Assembly: GCA_017526725.1 (NCBI GenBank)
Contig: JAFXRA010000377.1
Coordinates: forward strand, 1-23,840
DNA length: 23,840 nt
From: Candidatus Rifleibacteriota bacterium
Lineage (GTDB): Bacteria > Riflebacteria > Ozemobacteria > Ozemobacterales > Ozemobacteraceae
Direction of reading: 5' to 3'
A program made the translations under genes and the position numbers. Below the pieces are notes generated by a model. That model was not told the DNA's origin, did no database searches, and saw only the letters and a program-made list of their open reading frames with translations. Positions 1 to 7,634 of this stretch are shown one piece after another. Numbering within the stretch: the first letter of the stretch is position 1; each line of letters begins with the position of its first letter.

Positions 1-93
1 ACCTGCCTAAATCAATGCTTTTGGCTATTATATCATATTTATATTATTCTAAATATACTACTTAGTGTTATAATAATAGTGAGGTGATTTATT

Positions 94-363
94 ATGATGT
101 ATCCTTATATGACTTTAGCTGATGAAACAGAAATAATACATTCACAAATCATACATAAAAATGGTAAGGATTTTGTAGAAGTTCATTTTGAGAAGCCTAT
201 AGAAAATGGTTTCTGTTCCGCTAGATGTAGTTTACCTGATTATAAATGGTTATTTAATAATGGTTATTCAGAAGAAGATATTAGTTATTTTACTAAGTTT
301 TTAAAGAATAATGCTCACTTATTATATGAATTTGCCAAAATAGGCGGATTTCAGAATGCCTAA
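94..363 (+). CDS. Small conserved protein paired with a DUF4160 gene
   Basis: An 89-residue acidic protein with no signal peptide or membrane segment. A GAGGTG ribosome binding site at 81-86 lies 7 bases before the first of two adjacent ATGs (94 and 97), so either could be used. The protein has a central run of charged and aromatic residues and a helical tail. I recognise it only as the kind of short protein often encoded directly upstream of DUF4160 proteins; no catalytic motif is visible. Its end overlaps the next gene by 8 bases, so the two are very likely co-translated. The arrangement resembles small two-gene modules sometimes annotated as toxin-antitoxin-like, but nothing in the sequence proves that role. 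Confidence 0.7.
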   Translation: MMYPYMTLADETEIIHSQIIHKNGKDFVEVHFEKPIENGFCSARCSLPDYKWLFNNGYSEEDISYFTKFLKNNAHLLYEFAKIGGFQNA

Positions 364-634
364 ACTTTTTGTTGTTGGAGATTATATTATATATTTTTGG
401 ACTCATGAGTCTACAGAACCTATTCATGTTCACATTTCTAGAGGAAAACCGAATGGAGAATCAACAAAAGTGTGGTTGACTTCAAAAGGAGGTTGTATTG
501 TTGCAAACAATAAGAGTCGAATTCCATTACATAAACTAGGTTATTTATTGAGAATTATAGAAGCTCAGTATGAAGATATCTGCCATGAATGGAAAAAATT
601 ATTTGGAGTTAGCAGAATTAAATTTTATTGCTGA
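356..634 (+). CDS. DUF4160 family protein
   Basis: A 92-residue protein matching the DUF4160 pattern: an N-terminal MPKLFVVGDYIIYFW strand pair, the hallmark PIHVHI segment around residues 22-27, and a C-terminal helix with a conserved EAQYEDICHEW-like stretch. Function of the family is unknown; members are commonly encoded beside DUF2442-type or other small proteins and are sometimes predicted to act as toxin-antitoxin components. The start is supported by AGGCGG at 342-347, 8 bases upstream and inside the previous gene, with an 8-base gene overlap. The two histidines in the HVH motif suggest metal or ligand binding, but this is inference. Confidence 0.8.
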   Translation: MPKLFVVGDYIIYFWTHESTEPIHVHISRGKPNGESTKVWLTSKGGCIVANNKSRIPLHKLGYLLRIIEAQYEDICHEWKKLFGVSRIKFYC

Positions 635-690
635 AAATATATCTATAAATCTGTTAGAATAATAATATAAATTTTTAAAAGGTGGGAAAT

Positions 691-1164
691 ATGAAAAAGT
701 TTTTGTTCGTGTTAATGCTTGCTTTTATATCTTTTTCTCTAGTTGCCTGTGCTGAAATAGGTGTAGGTGGAAATGCTCCTGAAATTTCTGCAGCATCTTG
801 GTTAAATGGTAACGGCATAAAATTAGCAGACTGCAAAGATAAATATGTTGTAGTAGAATTCTGGGCTACATGGTGTCCGCCTTGCAGAAAATCTATTCCT
901 CATTTAAAATCCATGAATGCAAAATATAAAGACAAAAATGTTATTTTTGTTTCTCTTACCGATGAAGATAAAGCTACTGTAACCGCATTTAATGAAAAAT
1001 CTCCAACCAAAATGGATTGGCTTGTTGGAACTGGTAGCGAATCCGGTAGTGATTACAGAGTTCGCGGTATTCCTCATGCTTTTATCGTTAAAGACGGAAA
1101 AGTTGTTTGGCAAGGTCATCCTATGGCTGGCTTAGAAGAAAAACTTGCAGAATTGACTAAATAA
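691..1164 (+). CDS. TlpA-like thioredoxin-fold lipoprotein
   Basis: A 157-residue exported thiol-disulfide protein. An N-terminal hydrophobic stretch ends in the lipobox LVAC with Cys20, so it should be a lipoprotein. The thioredoxin fold follows, with WCPPC at residues 61-65 (Cys62 and Cys65) and the cis-proline in GIPHAF (Pro128). This places it in the TlpA/ResA/AhpC-TSA-like group of periplasmic reductases, which keep target cysteines (for example in cytochrome c maturation) reduced. No such partner is visible nearby, so the substrate is unknown. The ATG at 691 is chosen because AAAGGTGGG lies just before it and the lipobox spacing is ideal; the in-frame GTG at 682 lies within that ribosome binding site. 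The next gene follows one base after the stop. Confidence 0.9.
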   Translation: MKKFLFVLMLAFISFSLVACAEIGVGGNAPEISAASWLNGNGIKLADCKDKYVVVEFWATWCPPCRKSIPHLKSMNAKYKDKNVIFVSLTDEDKATVTAFNEKSPTKMDWLVGTGSESGSDYRVRGIPHAFIVKDGKVVWQGHPMAGLEEKLAELTK

Positions 1165-1165
1165 A

Positions 1166-2173
1166 TTGAAAAAACAGGAAATAGAATTCAGAGTTCTTGA
1201 TATAATAGACCGCCTTGAAAAAAGGCAGCCTATAGAAGATGATATGGTCGAACTAAAGACCGAATGGCCAGCCGACCATTTTAAAGCTGCCAGACGCATT
1301 GCTGCTCATGCAAACTCTGCCAGAGGCGAGCCTATAATGTGGCTTATAGGTATTGATGAGAAAAACGGCGTTGTTGGCGCTGATTTCGAAGAACTCTCTA
1401 TTTGGTATGCCAAGATTAAATCAAAGTTTGACCAGGGCTTGGCACCAAATTTAATCAGTCTTGCTGTTCCATATAACGGCAAGACTGTTGTTGCTCTTGT
1501 GTTTGAAACAGAACGTTCACCCTTTGTTATAAAAATACCTGCTACCTGGGGGCCTGTGACCAATGAAGTTCCCTGGAGGGAAGCGAACTCAACAAGGTCT
1601 GCCAGACGTTCAGATTTGATAAAGATTCTTTATCCTATTCAAAAACAGCCTAGCATTGAAGTTCTAGATGGAAGTATAGAACTTCAGAAAGCTATTTCAG
1701 GAATGGGGCAGGGGGCTTATCAGTGGAATCTGAACATGATGCTGTATTTTATAACCTTTTCATCAGAAACAATGGTTTTCCCTTTCCATCGCTGTGAAGT
1801 TTTATGGCGGCCGCAGGGAAGACCAGACGAAAAAGCTTTTACAAATCTTAGAATAACACCGCCGACAGCTTATTCTAGTAGAGAATTAAAGCAGAAGAAT
1901 AAGTCTTTAACTGTTGACAGCACTGATTATGAAGTTTTAATTGATACTGCTGGAATGACTGAGCTTACTGCTGAATACTTTGAAGATGAAAAGCCGGGGC
2001 CTATCTTATTTGAAGCTATAGAACTCAAATTAAAACTTTGCTCACATCATTCTGATTTACCTGTTTCATTAGAAGCTCTTTTCCACTTGGTTCAGAAGCA
2101 GAAAGAACCTTCAGACAGACTAATAGGCAGATGGGAAATTGTAAACAAGGTGAATTCAGGTAAATTATTCTAA
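1166..2173 (+). CDS. AlbA_2/Schlafen-type putative DNA-binding domain protein
   Basis: A 335-residue cytoplasmic protein. Residues about 22-155 resemble the AlbA_2 (Schlafen AlbA_2) domain. They show an acidic D-D-x-V-E-L-K-T-E entry motif, then RRIAAHANS and a glycine-containing WLIGIDEKNGVVG strand, as in family members with E-x-K, AxAN and GVxD-like motifs. The C-terminal ~180 residues are not recognised. The only start that keeps the whole domain is a TTG at 1166, one base after the previous stop and without a good ribosome binding site, so translational coupling is likely; a later ATG (codon 27) would cut the domain. The stop overlaps the ATG of the next gene (TAATG). AlbA_2 proteins range from transcription regulators to nucleases and defence components; which applies here cannot be told. 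Confidence 0.75.
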   Translation: MKKQEIEFRVLDIIDRLEKRQPIEDDMVELKTEWPADHFKAARRIAAHANSARGEPIMWLIGIDEKNGVVGADFEELSIWYAKIKSKFDQGLAPNLISLAVPYNGKTVVALVFETERSPFVIKIPATWGPVTNEVPWREANSTRSARRSDLIKILYPIQKQPSIEVLDGSIELQKAISGMGQGAYQWNLNMMLYFITFSSETMVFPFHRCEVLWRPQGRPDEKAFTNLRITPPTAYSSRELKQKNKSLTVDSTDYEVLIDTAGMTELTAEYFEDEKPGPILFEAIELKLKLCSHHSDLPVSLEALFHLVQKQKEPSDRLIGRWEIVNKVNSGKLF

Positions 2174-3819
2174 TGTCTCAGAATACTTCTATTCCAACTA
2201 AGTGGCGTGAATTAATCACGGACTCTTTAAGCTCCGATTCTGTAAAAGATAAAATATTTGCATTGGATTTTTTAAGCCAGCAAACTTCTCTTTCTTTGGA
2301 ATTTTGTAAAGAGCTTATGCCAAGCATTACTCAAGCTGTAGTTTCACCAGACCCTAAAGTAAGAAACTATGCTCGTAAAGCTAGAAACCACATTTTAGAC
2401 TGTTTTCCCGAAATAGATACTGGTGTAAATGTAAACACAGAACCTCTGAAATTGCATTTTAAAGAGGGTGAAAAACTCAACGCCCATCAGATTCTTTTAT
2501 ATAAACTTCGTATTAGAAGCAGATATGTGGTTTTTGAAGCTATGGACCGCCTTACTGAAAGTGGTGATTCTTCGCTGATTGAGCCGTTGTTTGAATACTT
2601 GAACAACGAAAAGGACGAACATAAAATTGCTTATCTTATTAGATTAATGGGACGTTTTGATGACCCAAGAGTTCCAGAATATTTGGAAAAATATCTTGAA
2701 TACGAAGACAGCAGAATTGTTGCAAATACCTTAGAAGCACTTTGCGAATTTAATGTTCCAAGACTTTCTTCTGTTTTTGCAGATTTTGCCATGTCTAGTG
2801 ATATGAAAATCAGATGTAATGCTGTTAGAGGTTTACATAGATATTCTCCTGATATTGCCGAAAAGCATATTTCTGAAATGGTGAAAAGCAAAAGCTATGC
2901 TATGCAGGATTCAGGTGTTTTTCTTTTGAGAGTTATCAGGCCTTCTAATCTTGGTGAACTTTTGAACTTTGCTAATAATTCTAAATATGCTGATATTAGA
3001 TTGAAGGCCTTGGATATTGCTCCTCCAAGCGAAGCTGAAACTCAATCAGCCGAAACAATGCTGAAAGAAAGCATCGAACAACCGAACGCAAAAAGAGATT
3101 TAGCTTTCTTTACTGGCTTTATAATCCTTTCTGCTTGTTTATTTGTTATAACAAGTCCTTCTAATAGGTATTGGCTCGCCTTTTTATTCGTTGGTATAGG
3201 TATTTTAACATTAATCAGACCGGATAAAACCAGAACCAGTATTCAAAAAACAGCTATTTCTATGGGGTTTATCAGTTCTATCTTAATGGGAAGTACAAGA
3301 TTGATGCTTATACCTTCTCTTATGGGCTTATGGCTGACTTGGATTGGCACTCGCTTTAACCATAGAGGCAAGTTGGAAAAAGTTAATCCAGAATACATTT
3401 TTGCATGGTTTTTTGCCATGACATCTATTCTTGTAACTCAGTTCATACAGGAAAAGTTAGAAGTTGTTTTGAGGCTAGCAGGAGATATTATGCTGGGTGG
3501 AAATTATATTAATGTTTTACCTGGAGATAAGTGTTCAAAAATTATGGAAATAGTCGGCAGACAAGGCAGTTTTCAGATTACAATCTATATTTTTATTGCT
3601 GTAATGTCTATTGCTATTATGACTATAGACAGATGGTTTCCCAAAAAAGAAACAGACAACAAAAAATCTTCTCCTTTAAAACAATTGATTCTTGTTACTT
3701 CGATTTTTGTTGTTTGTATCGTGGTTTTAAATGGGTTTCATGTTTTTGGTATGAAGATTCTGCTGAATACAAACGGCTATCAAAATGTTACCGACGTTTT
3801 GAAGGTTCTACTTCCCTAA
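2173..3819 (+). CDS. HEAT-repeat protein with C-terminal multi-pass membrane region
   Basis: A 548-residue protein in two parts. Residues 1 to about 300 are helical repeats of HEAT/armadillo type, visible as recurring units such as IEPLFEYLNNEKDEHK, DPRVPEYLEKYLEYEDS and KIRCNAVRGLHRYSPDIA. Residues about 311-526 contain roughly six hydrophobic membrane segments (near 311-328, 333-349, 362-392, 408-425, 468-485 and 505-526), with no recognised enzymatic domain. The ATG overlaps the stop of the AlbA_2-type gene by one base, so the two proteins are probably made together and may interact, with the HEAT part acting as a cytoplasmic scaffold at the membrane. That functional link is inference from gene order. 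I know no named family with this exact layout. Confidence 0.75.
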   Translation: MSQNTSIPTKWRELITDSLSSDSVKDKIFALDFLSQQTSLSLEFCKELMPSITQAVVSPDPKVRNYARKARNHILDCFPEIDTGVNVNTEPLKLHFKEGEKLNAHQILLYKLRIRSRYVVFEAMDRLTESGDSSLIEPLFEYLNNEKDEHKIAYLIRLMGRFDDPRVPEYLEKYLEYEDSRIVANTLEALCEFNVPRLSSVFADFAMSSDMKIRCNAVRGLHRYSPDIAEKHISEMVKSKSYAMQDSGVFLLRVIRPSNLGELLNFANNSKYADIRLKALDIAPPSEAETQSAETMLKESIEQPNAKRDLAFFTGFIILSACLFVITSPSNRYWLAFLFVGIGILTLIRPDKTRTSIQKTAISMGFISSILMGSTRLMLIPSLMGLWLTWIGTRFNHRGKLEKVNPEYIFAWFFAMTSILVTQFIQEKLEVVLRLAGDIMLGGNYINVLPGDKCSKIMEIVGRQGSFQITIYIFIAVMSIAIMTIDRWFPKKETDNKKSSPLKQLILVTSIFVVCIVVLNGFHVFGMKILLNTNGYQNVTDVLKVLLP

Positions 3820-3845
3820 TCTCTTCTCCCTACACCCTAATCCCT

Positions 3846-3862
3846 AAAAGGCGAAGCCTTTT
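3846..3862. terminator. Small hairpin between convergent genes
   Basis: AAAAGGC, loop GAA, GCCTTTT forms a perfect 7-bp stem with A and T runs that could act in both directions. It lies between the convergent membrane-protein gene and acetyltransferase gene and overlaps the acetyltransferase stop codon. The stem is short, so termination is only likely. Confidence 0.35.
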
Positions 3863-4373
3863 AAATATCGAAGCGTAGCAGCCAGCGTGGTTCATGCTTG
3901 TGAGGGTGGGGTGTGAGTTCAGCTTTTTTGTAAAAATTGGCTTTTTGAATGTAGAGCCTGTGCAGAACAGGTCTGTCTGGGTTCATAGTCAGTTCAAAGT
4001 ATTTTATGCCTGCTTCTTTGGCTACTTCTTTTAAATGCTGGAGCAGTCTTGTACCATAGCCTTGATTAAAATATTCTTTTGCTACGGCAAAGCCGAAAAT
4101 TTCTGCACCATCATCCCGAAAATTGCGTAATACTACGGCTTCTGCGATAATTAGTCCGTTGAGGGTAAGGCAGAATATTGAGCCGCCACGGGCAAACTGG
4201 GAAAGATTGAAAGTCGAAATGCCGTCTTCCCCAAAACCCTGCATGTCAATTTCTGAAATACGTTCAAGTTTTTCCCAGTCCTGGGCATCTGGCTGAATGA
4301 ATTCTATTATTTTGTTTTGAGGCATGACTTTAACTATGACTCCCATGTTTATTTTGTGTATGCAATAAATCAT
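3861..4373 (-). CDS. GNAT family N-acetyltransferase
   Basis: A 170-residue single-domain acetyltransferase. The acetyl-CoA binding motif A is visible as VAKEYFNQGYGTRLL (Q-x-x-G-x-G-like, here NQGYGT) near residues 97-111, followed by the usual helix and an LTMNPDRPVLHRLY motif-B-like segment, then a FYKKA strand. The C-terminal tail PHPHKHEPRW is His-rich. The substrate cannot be read from sequence; RimI-like protein acetylation or small-molecule acetylation are both possible. The start is uncertain: ATGs at codons 1, 10 and 17 are all in frame and none has a convincing ribosome binding site. Starting at codon 17 (4325) gives 154 residues, closer to the common family length. The gene stands alone and converges with the gene to its left. 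Confidence 0.8.
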   Translation of the reverse strand: MIYCIHKINMGVIVKVMPQNKIIEFIQPDAQDWEKLERISEIDMQGFGEDGISTFNLSQFARGGSIFCLTLNGLIIAEAVVLRNFRDDGAEIFGFAVAKEYFNQGYGTRLLQHLKEVAKEAGIKYFELTMNPDRPVLHRLYIQKANFYKKAELTPHPHKHEPRWLLRFDI

Positions 4374-4419
4374 ATTCTTACTTCTGAATCAACATTTATT
4401 TTTTGTAGTGCCTTCCACC

Positions 4420-4601
4420 AGAGCTTGTCCGAAAACTAGAAATTTGATGAAAAATCAGTATTTATTTGTTTGTAGCCTACCCATTGTCATAAACGTATAG
4501 CTTTCAGGGCTAAAGCCCATACGCTATACTTTTTATGACAAATGTGTAGGCAATTAGAACAATCTTATTTGGTCTTAAAAATTAGTTTTCGGATAGCCTC
4601 T
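4420..4601. mobile_element. MITE-like element, copy 1
   Basis: A non-coding ~182-bp element bounded by imperfect inverted repeats: left end AGAGCTTGTCCGAAAACTA (4420-4438) and right end 4583-4601, whose complement matches it at 16 of 19 positions. A second copy at 20120-20302 is nearly identical along its whole length. No open frame or transposase is inside. A long hairpin (4475-4551) fills the middle. Terminal repeats plus multiple copies fit a miniature inverted-repeat element moved by a transposase encoded elsewhere. I could not see a clear target-site duplication. Confidence 0.7.
4475..4551. repeat. 77-bp palindromic hairpin, copy 1
   Basis: A near-complete palindrome from GCCTAC to GTAGGC. 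The outer arm is GCCTAC..CATTGTCATAAA pairing with TTTATGACAAATG..GTAGGC. A middle arm GTATAGC pairs with GCTATAC, and the tip GGGCT pairs with AGCCC. The same unit occurs at 12400-12476 and 20176-20252. It could form a cruciform or an RNA stem-loop. Confidence 0.85.
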
Positions 4602-4641
4602 TAGGGAATAACTTAATAATTGATTATAAAAAGGAATATTT

Positions 4642-4649
4642 GCCGATAT
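4642..4649 (+). promoter_or_regulatory. GCCGATAT box, sigma-28-like -10 (weak)
   Basis: GCCGATAT equals the -10 consensus of SigD/FliA-type promoters, but no TAAA sits at the proper 14-16 base distance (the nearest TAAA is 11 bases upstream). It ends only 7 bases before the RlpA-like ATG, so a transcript from it would have almost no leader. Confidence 0.35.
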
Positions 4650-4656
4650 TTTCTAT

Positions 4657-5046
4657 ATGAAACAAAAAATTTATTTATTATTTATATGTGTTTTTTCAAT
4701 GCTTTTTATAGTAGGCTGCGGTTCAGATTCAAATTCAAACAGCGGTGAGAACGTCAGCTATGAAACCGGAAAAGCAGCTTTTTATACTTTAGAAGAAAAC
4801 GGAACTCTAACTTCAAACAATACTAGATACGAAAGAAGCGCACTGACAGCTTCTCACAAAAATCTGCCTTATGGAACCAAAATCAAGGTTACAGATTTGA
4901 ATAACGGCAGAAATGTAATTGTTTCTATAAATGACCACAATATGCCTGAAGGCGATTATATAATTAAACTGTCAGAAAAAGCGGCCAACGAATTAGCCGC
5001 TTCTGATGAACATGAATTTTCTATTGATATTATTAAGTGGGGATGA
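4657..5046 (+). CDS. RlpA-like double-psi beta-barrel lipoprotein
   Basis: A 129-residue lipoprotein. The signal peptide ends in lipobox IVGC (Cys21), then a Ser/Asn-rich linker leads to a double-psi beta-barrel of the RlpA type. Family landmarks are G-K-A-A-F-Y, L-T-A-S-H-K-N-L-P-Y-G-T (His67), VTDLNNGR and VSINDHN (Asp93), then the KLSEKAANEL helix. The His and Asp match positions regarded as catalytic in RlpA lytic transglycosylases that cut denuded glycan strands at the septum. The usual D-R-G-P motif is D-H-N here and there is no SPOR domain, so activity is uncertain. No ribosome binding site is visible before the ATG. It stands alone and converges with the next gene, 4 bases away. Confidence 0.85.
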   Translation: MKQKIYLLFICVFSMLFIVGCGSDSNSNSGENVSYETGKAAFYTLEENGTLTSNNTRYERSALTASHKNLPYGTKIKVTDLNNGRNVIVSINDHNMPEGDYIIKLSEKAANELAASDEHEFSIDIIKWG

Positions 5047-5050
5047 TTTT

Positions 5051-5515
5051 TTATTGAGCTAAAGGCTTGCTCTGGTCCTGTTGTTCCTTAGGGCCTGAAT
5101 ATCTATTGCCGCCGTAAGTTGCCCAGCCTTCAATCTGACCACTTTTTCCTTTATAGGGAACAGTTATTGAACCACCGTTCTGGTCAAAATTATATTGCCC
5201 GTAGAATTGTATTATTCCGCCAAGTTCAGGTTTAAAAGTTTCTGAGGCTGCTATATTATAGATAAAATCAAATTCTCTTGTGCCGCTAAGATTCTGCAGT
5301 CTGAGTCTTACGCTGTCGGTAGCAGTCTGCTGGTAAACCTTCATGATTCTGCCGCCGTCTCTGACATTTATTCCGTTGAGTTTGCCTTCAAAAGCATCTT
5401 CTATAGAAGCATCCTGACTTAGATAATTTGTTAATAACATAATAACCAATACTACTATTGGAAGTGATATAAGTATTGCTTTGTCTTGAGTGCTTAGTTC
5501 TGGCGGTCTTTTCAT
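5051..5515 (-). CDS. DUF3465-like membrane-anchored protein
   Basis: A 154-residue protein with one N-terminal membrane segment (about residues 13-31, rich in Ile, Leu and Val) and an extracytoplasmic OB-like domain. The end of the domain, with G-x-I-I-Q-F-Y-G-Q-Y-N-F-D near the middle and EGWATYGGNRYS at the end, resembles DUF3465. In that family the comparable motifs are GEYEWN, GG and GW..H.G..Y. The family function is unknown. The ATG at 5515 is chosen because GGAGA (minus strand, 5524-5528) lies 8 bases upstream; an in-frame ATG at 5557 would add 14 residues and has no such site. The C-terminal tail is Gln/Lys-rich and probably unstructured. Confidence 0.7.
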   Translation of the reverse strand: MKRPPELSTQDKAILISLPIVVLVIMLLTNYLSQDASIEDAFEGKLNGINVRDGGRIMKVYQQTATDSVRLRLQNLSGTREFDFIYNIAASETFKPELGGIIQFYGQYNFDQNGGSITVPYKGKSGQIEGWATYGGNRYSGPKEQQDQSKPLAQ

Positions 5516-5615
5516 TGCCAATATCTCCAAAAAATTACGTTTAAAGAACTTTAACACAAATTACTCTACTCTTTCAAGTCTAGTTGTTTCTTTCTATAAA
5601 TCAAAAACTAATTGC

Positions 5616-5643
5616 TAAATTTTCGAAACGAATATGCCGATAT
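5616..5643 (+). promoter_or_regulatory. Sigma-28/SigD-type promoter candidate before the LysM-M23 gene
   Basis: TAAATTTT at 5616-5623 and GCCGATAT at 5636-5643, with 16 bases between TAAA and GCC. This agrees with the TAAA-N14..16-GCCGATAW layout of FliA/SigD promoters. A start near 5650 would give a leader of about 65 bases to the GTG at 5717. Control of a wall hydrolase by this sigma class is known for autolysins in Bacillus; here it is inference. Confidence 0.55.
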
Positions 5644-5716
5644 TACTCAAAGTAATAAAACCCTCTAAGGACAGGGTGCGTTTAGCTTTTTCTAAAAACT
5701 CTAAGGAGCAAAAAAA

Positions 5717-7582
5717 GTGTGGAATAATTTAAGAGCAAGACATTATTCGGTCTTGATATTGCTTGCAATCGTGGCTCTTGAAACCTCTGCCATAGCAATT
5801 GACAGACTAGTATTCGCAGAAAGTGAAGAAGCTTTTGCAATAGAAAGCTCTTTCCAGAACAACTCTTTTATTCAGAGTTTCCGTATGGCTGATGCCAACT
5901 GTGCAGTCCTTCCAGTAAGAATAAATAATTTTGTTTCTGCTCAAGACAATAATGATTCCCACGCTGATAAAAAATTACTCTCTAATAATGTTCCTTCTGA
6001 AAAAGCTGCTGTAGAACCAAAAGTTTCTAAGAGTGTTTCTGCTGACTTTGTTGCCGCTGCAGGCAATAAAGATAACTATACAAATATTGTTGAATACGAT
6101 GTTCAGCCTGGCGATTCTCTTTCTAATATTGCTGAATTATTTGGCACTAAGGCAGAAAAAATCAAACAGGCTAATAAGCTTGATAATAAGAGTGTTATTA
6201 AAGCTGGTCAGACTATAAAGGTTCCAACCCAGTCTAATTCTATGGTTTATACAGTTAAAAAAGGTGACTCTCTTTCTAAAATTGCTAACCGTTTTAACGT
6301 CAGTATAGAAAATCTTGTTAACGAAAACAGCCTTAAATCACATGTTTTATTAGCTGAACAGAAGATTAAGATTCCAGTAGATAATCGTGCGAATTTAAGA
6401 ACAGCTAAGGTAGAAGAAAAGCCAGCTAATACTCTTCCAATAGTAAAAACAAACCAGATTAAAAAAGCAGAAGACCCCAAAAAGCTTCAGTTAGTAAAGC
6501 TTGATACTAAGCTGCCTACAGCTCCTGCTGCTGCTCCGGCTAAAAAAGTAGAAATTGATTTTACAAAAGACGATTTCATAAAGAAACCGGCTCCCGTAGT
6601 AGCAAAAGCTGATACTAAGAAGGAAATGGATGTCGAAACTGTAGAATTGAATCTCAGCAAGACAATGAAGAAAGCTTCTACTGCTAGAGTTTCAGAATCA
6701 AAGAATGAAAACGAAGGTATTCTTATTCCTGCAATTCCTGCTTTTGCAAAGGCAGAAGAAGACAGCGATGATTCTGTTGAATATGTTGTTTATAAGGTTG
6801 CAAAAGGCGATAACCTTTCTAAGATAGCTAGTAAACATAATACTACTGTTGCTCAGATTCAGAATGACAACGGTATCACCGGCGATAAGCTCAGCGTTGG
6901 TCAGAGCTTAAAGATTAAGCCAAACCAGAAGCTTTATCGCGTTATTAAAAAAGAAAACGTAGCCAAGGCTGATGTTGAACCAGAAACCAAGACTATCGTT
7001 AATCATAAAGTTCAGAACGGCGAATCTCTCTCAATAATTGCCAAGAAATACAATACAACTGTTAGAGATATTGTTAACGAAAATAATATGACTAACACAG
7101 TATTAATGACAGGTCAGACAATAAAGGTTCCCGAAAAGAAGAAAAAGAATTATAAGATTACAACAGTAAGCAGCAAAAATACTGAAAAATATGCATGGAA
7201 AGCTCCGACCAAAGGTTGGGTTAGCAGTCCTTACGGCTGGAGAAATCACCCGGTCCGCAAGAAACGCATTTTCCATGCTGGTCTTGATCTTGCTGCTCCT
7301 AAGGGAACTGCAATTTATTCAGTTGCACCTGGCCGTGTAATCTTTGCAGGCACTAGAGGTGGTTATGGCAAGGTAGTTATTATAGCCCATGAAAACGGCT
7401 TATCTACTCGCTACGGTCATTGCAGCAAACTTCTAGTAAAGAATGGTCAGTTGGTTAAAGAAGGACAGCTTATTGCTAAAGTCGGTGCTACTGGCGTAGC
7501 AACAGGCAACCACCTGCATTTTGAAGTTCGCAAGAACGGTAAAACTCAAAACCCAATTAACTATATCAAGTTGAAAAACTAA
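5717..7582 (+). CDS. LysM-containing M23 family metallopeptidase
   Basis: A 621-residue exported peptidoglycan hydrolase. It begins with a GTG supported by AAGGAG at 5703-5708 (8-base spacing) and a hydrophobic signal or anchor (about residues 10-34). Four LysM modules follow, near 125-171, 176-221, 357-403 and 428-473, each with a GDSLS-like turn and a KVP or KIP end. A Lys/Ala/Pro-rich linker separates the second and third. The C-terminal LytM/M23 domain (about 490-618) has H520xxxD524, YGH568 and H599-L-H601, so the zinc ligands that are missing in EnvC/NlpD-type regulators are present. It should cut peptide cross-links rather than only activate amidases. It heads the envelope gene block, 99 bases before the beta-barrel gene. 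Confidence 0.93.
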   Translation: MWNNLRARHYSVLILLAIVALETSAIAIDRLVFAESEEAFAIESSFQNNSFIQSFRMADANCAVLPVRINNFVSAQDNNDSHADKKLLSNNVPSEKAAVEPKVSKSVSADFVAAAGNKDNYTNIVEYDVQPGDSLSNIAELFGTKAEKIKQANKLDNKSVIKAGQTIKVPTQSNSMVYTVKKGDSLSKIANRFNVSIENLVNENSLKSHVLLAEQKIKIPVDNRANLRTAKVEEKPANTLPIVKTNQIKKAEDPKKLQLVKLDTKLPTAPAAAPAKKVEIDFTKDDFIKKPAPVVAKADTKKEMDVETVELNLSKTMKKASTARVSESKNENEGILIPAIPAFAKAEEDSDDSVEYVVYKVAKGDNLSKIASKHNTTVAQIQNDNGITGDKLSVGQSLKIKPNQKLYRVIKKENVAKADVEPETKTIVNHKVQNGESLSIIAKKYNTTVRDIVNENNMTNTVLMTGQTIKVPEKKKKNYKITTVSSKNTEKYAWKAPTKGWVSSPYGWRNHPVRKKRIFHAGLDLAAPKGTAIYSVAPGRVIFAGTRGGYGKVVIIAHENGLSTRYGHCSKLLVKNGQLVKEGQLIAKVGATGVATGNHLHFEVRKNGKTQNPINYIKLKN

Positions 7583-7596
7583 GATGTGGTTTAAAT

Positions 7597-7634
7597 GTTG
7601 GAATTGTTGAAGAGTTTGGTTTGACAATTCCAAC
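7597..7634 (+). terminator. Stem-loop after the LysM-M23 gene
   Basis: GTTGGAATTGT (7597-7607) and ACAATTCCAAC (7624-7634) form a perfect 11-bp stem with a 16-base loop, 15 bases past the stop. There is no T run after it, so it may be an mRNA 3' stabiliser or weak terminator. TTGACA at 7623-adjacent bases lies in the right side of the loop and could alternatively be a -35 box, but no well-spaced -10 follows. Confidence 0.4.

Noticed and set aside
69..74. TATAAT before the first gene as a promoter -10.
   Set aside because: No recognisable -35 at the right distance, in a very AT-rich stretch where TATAAT is common by chance.
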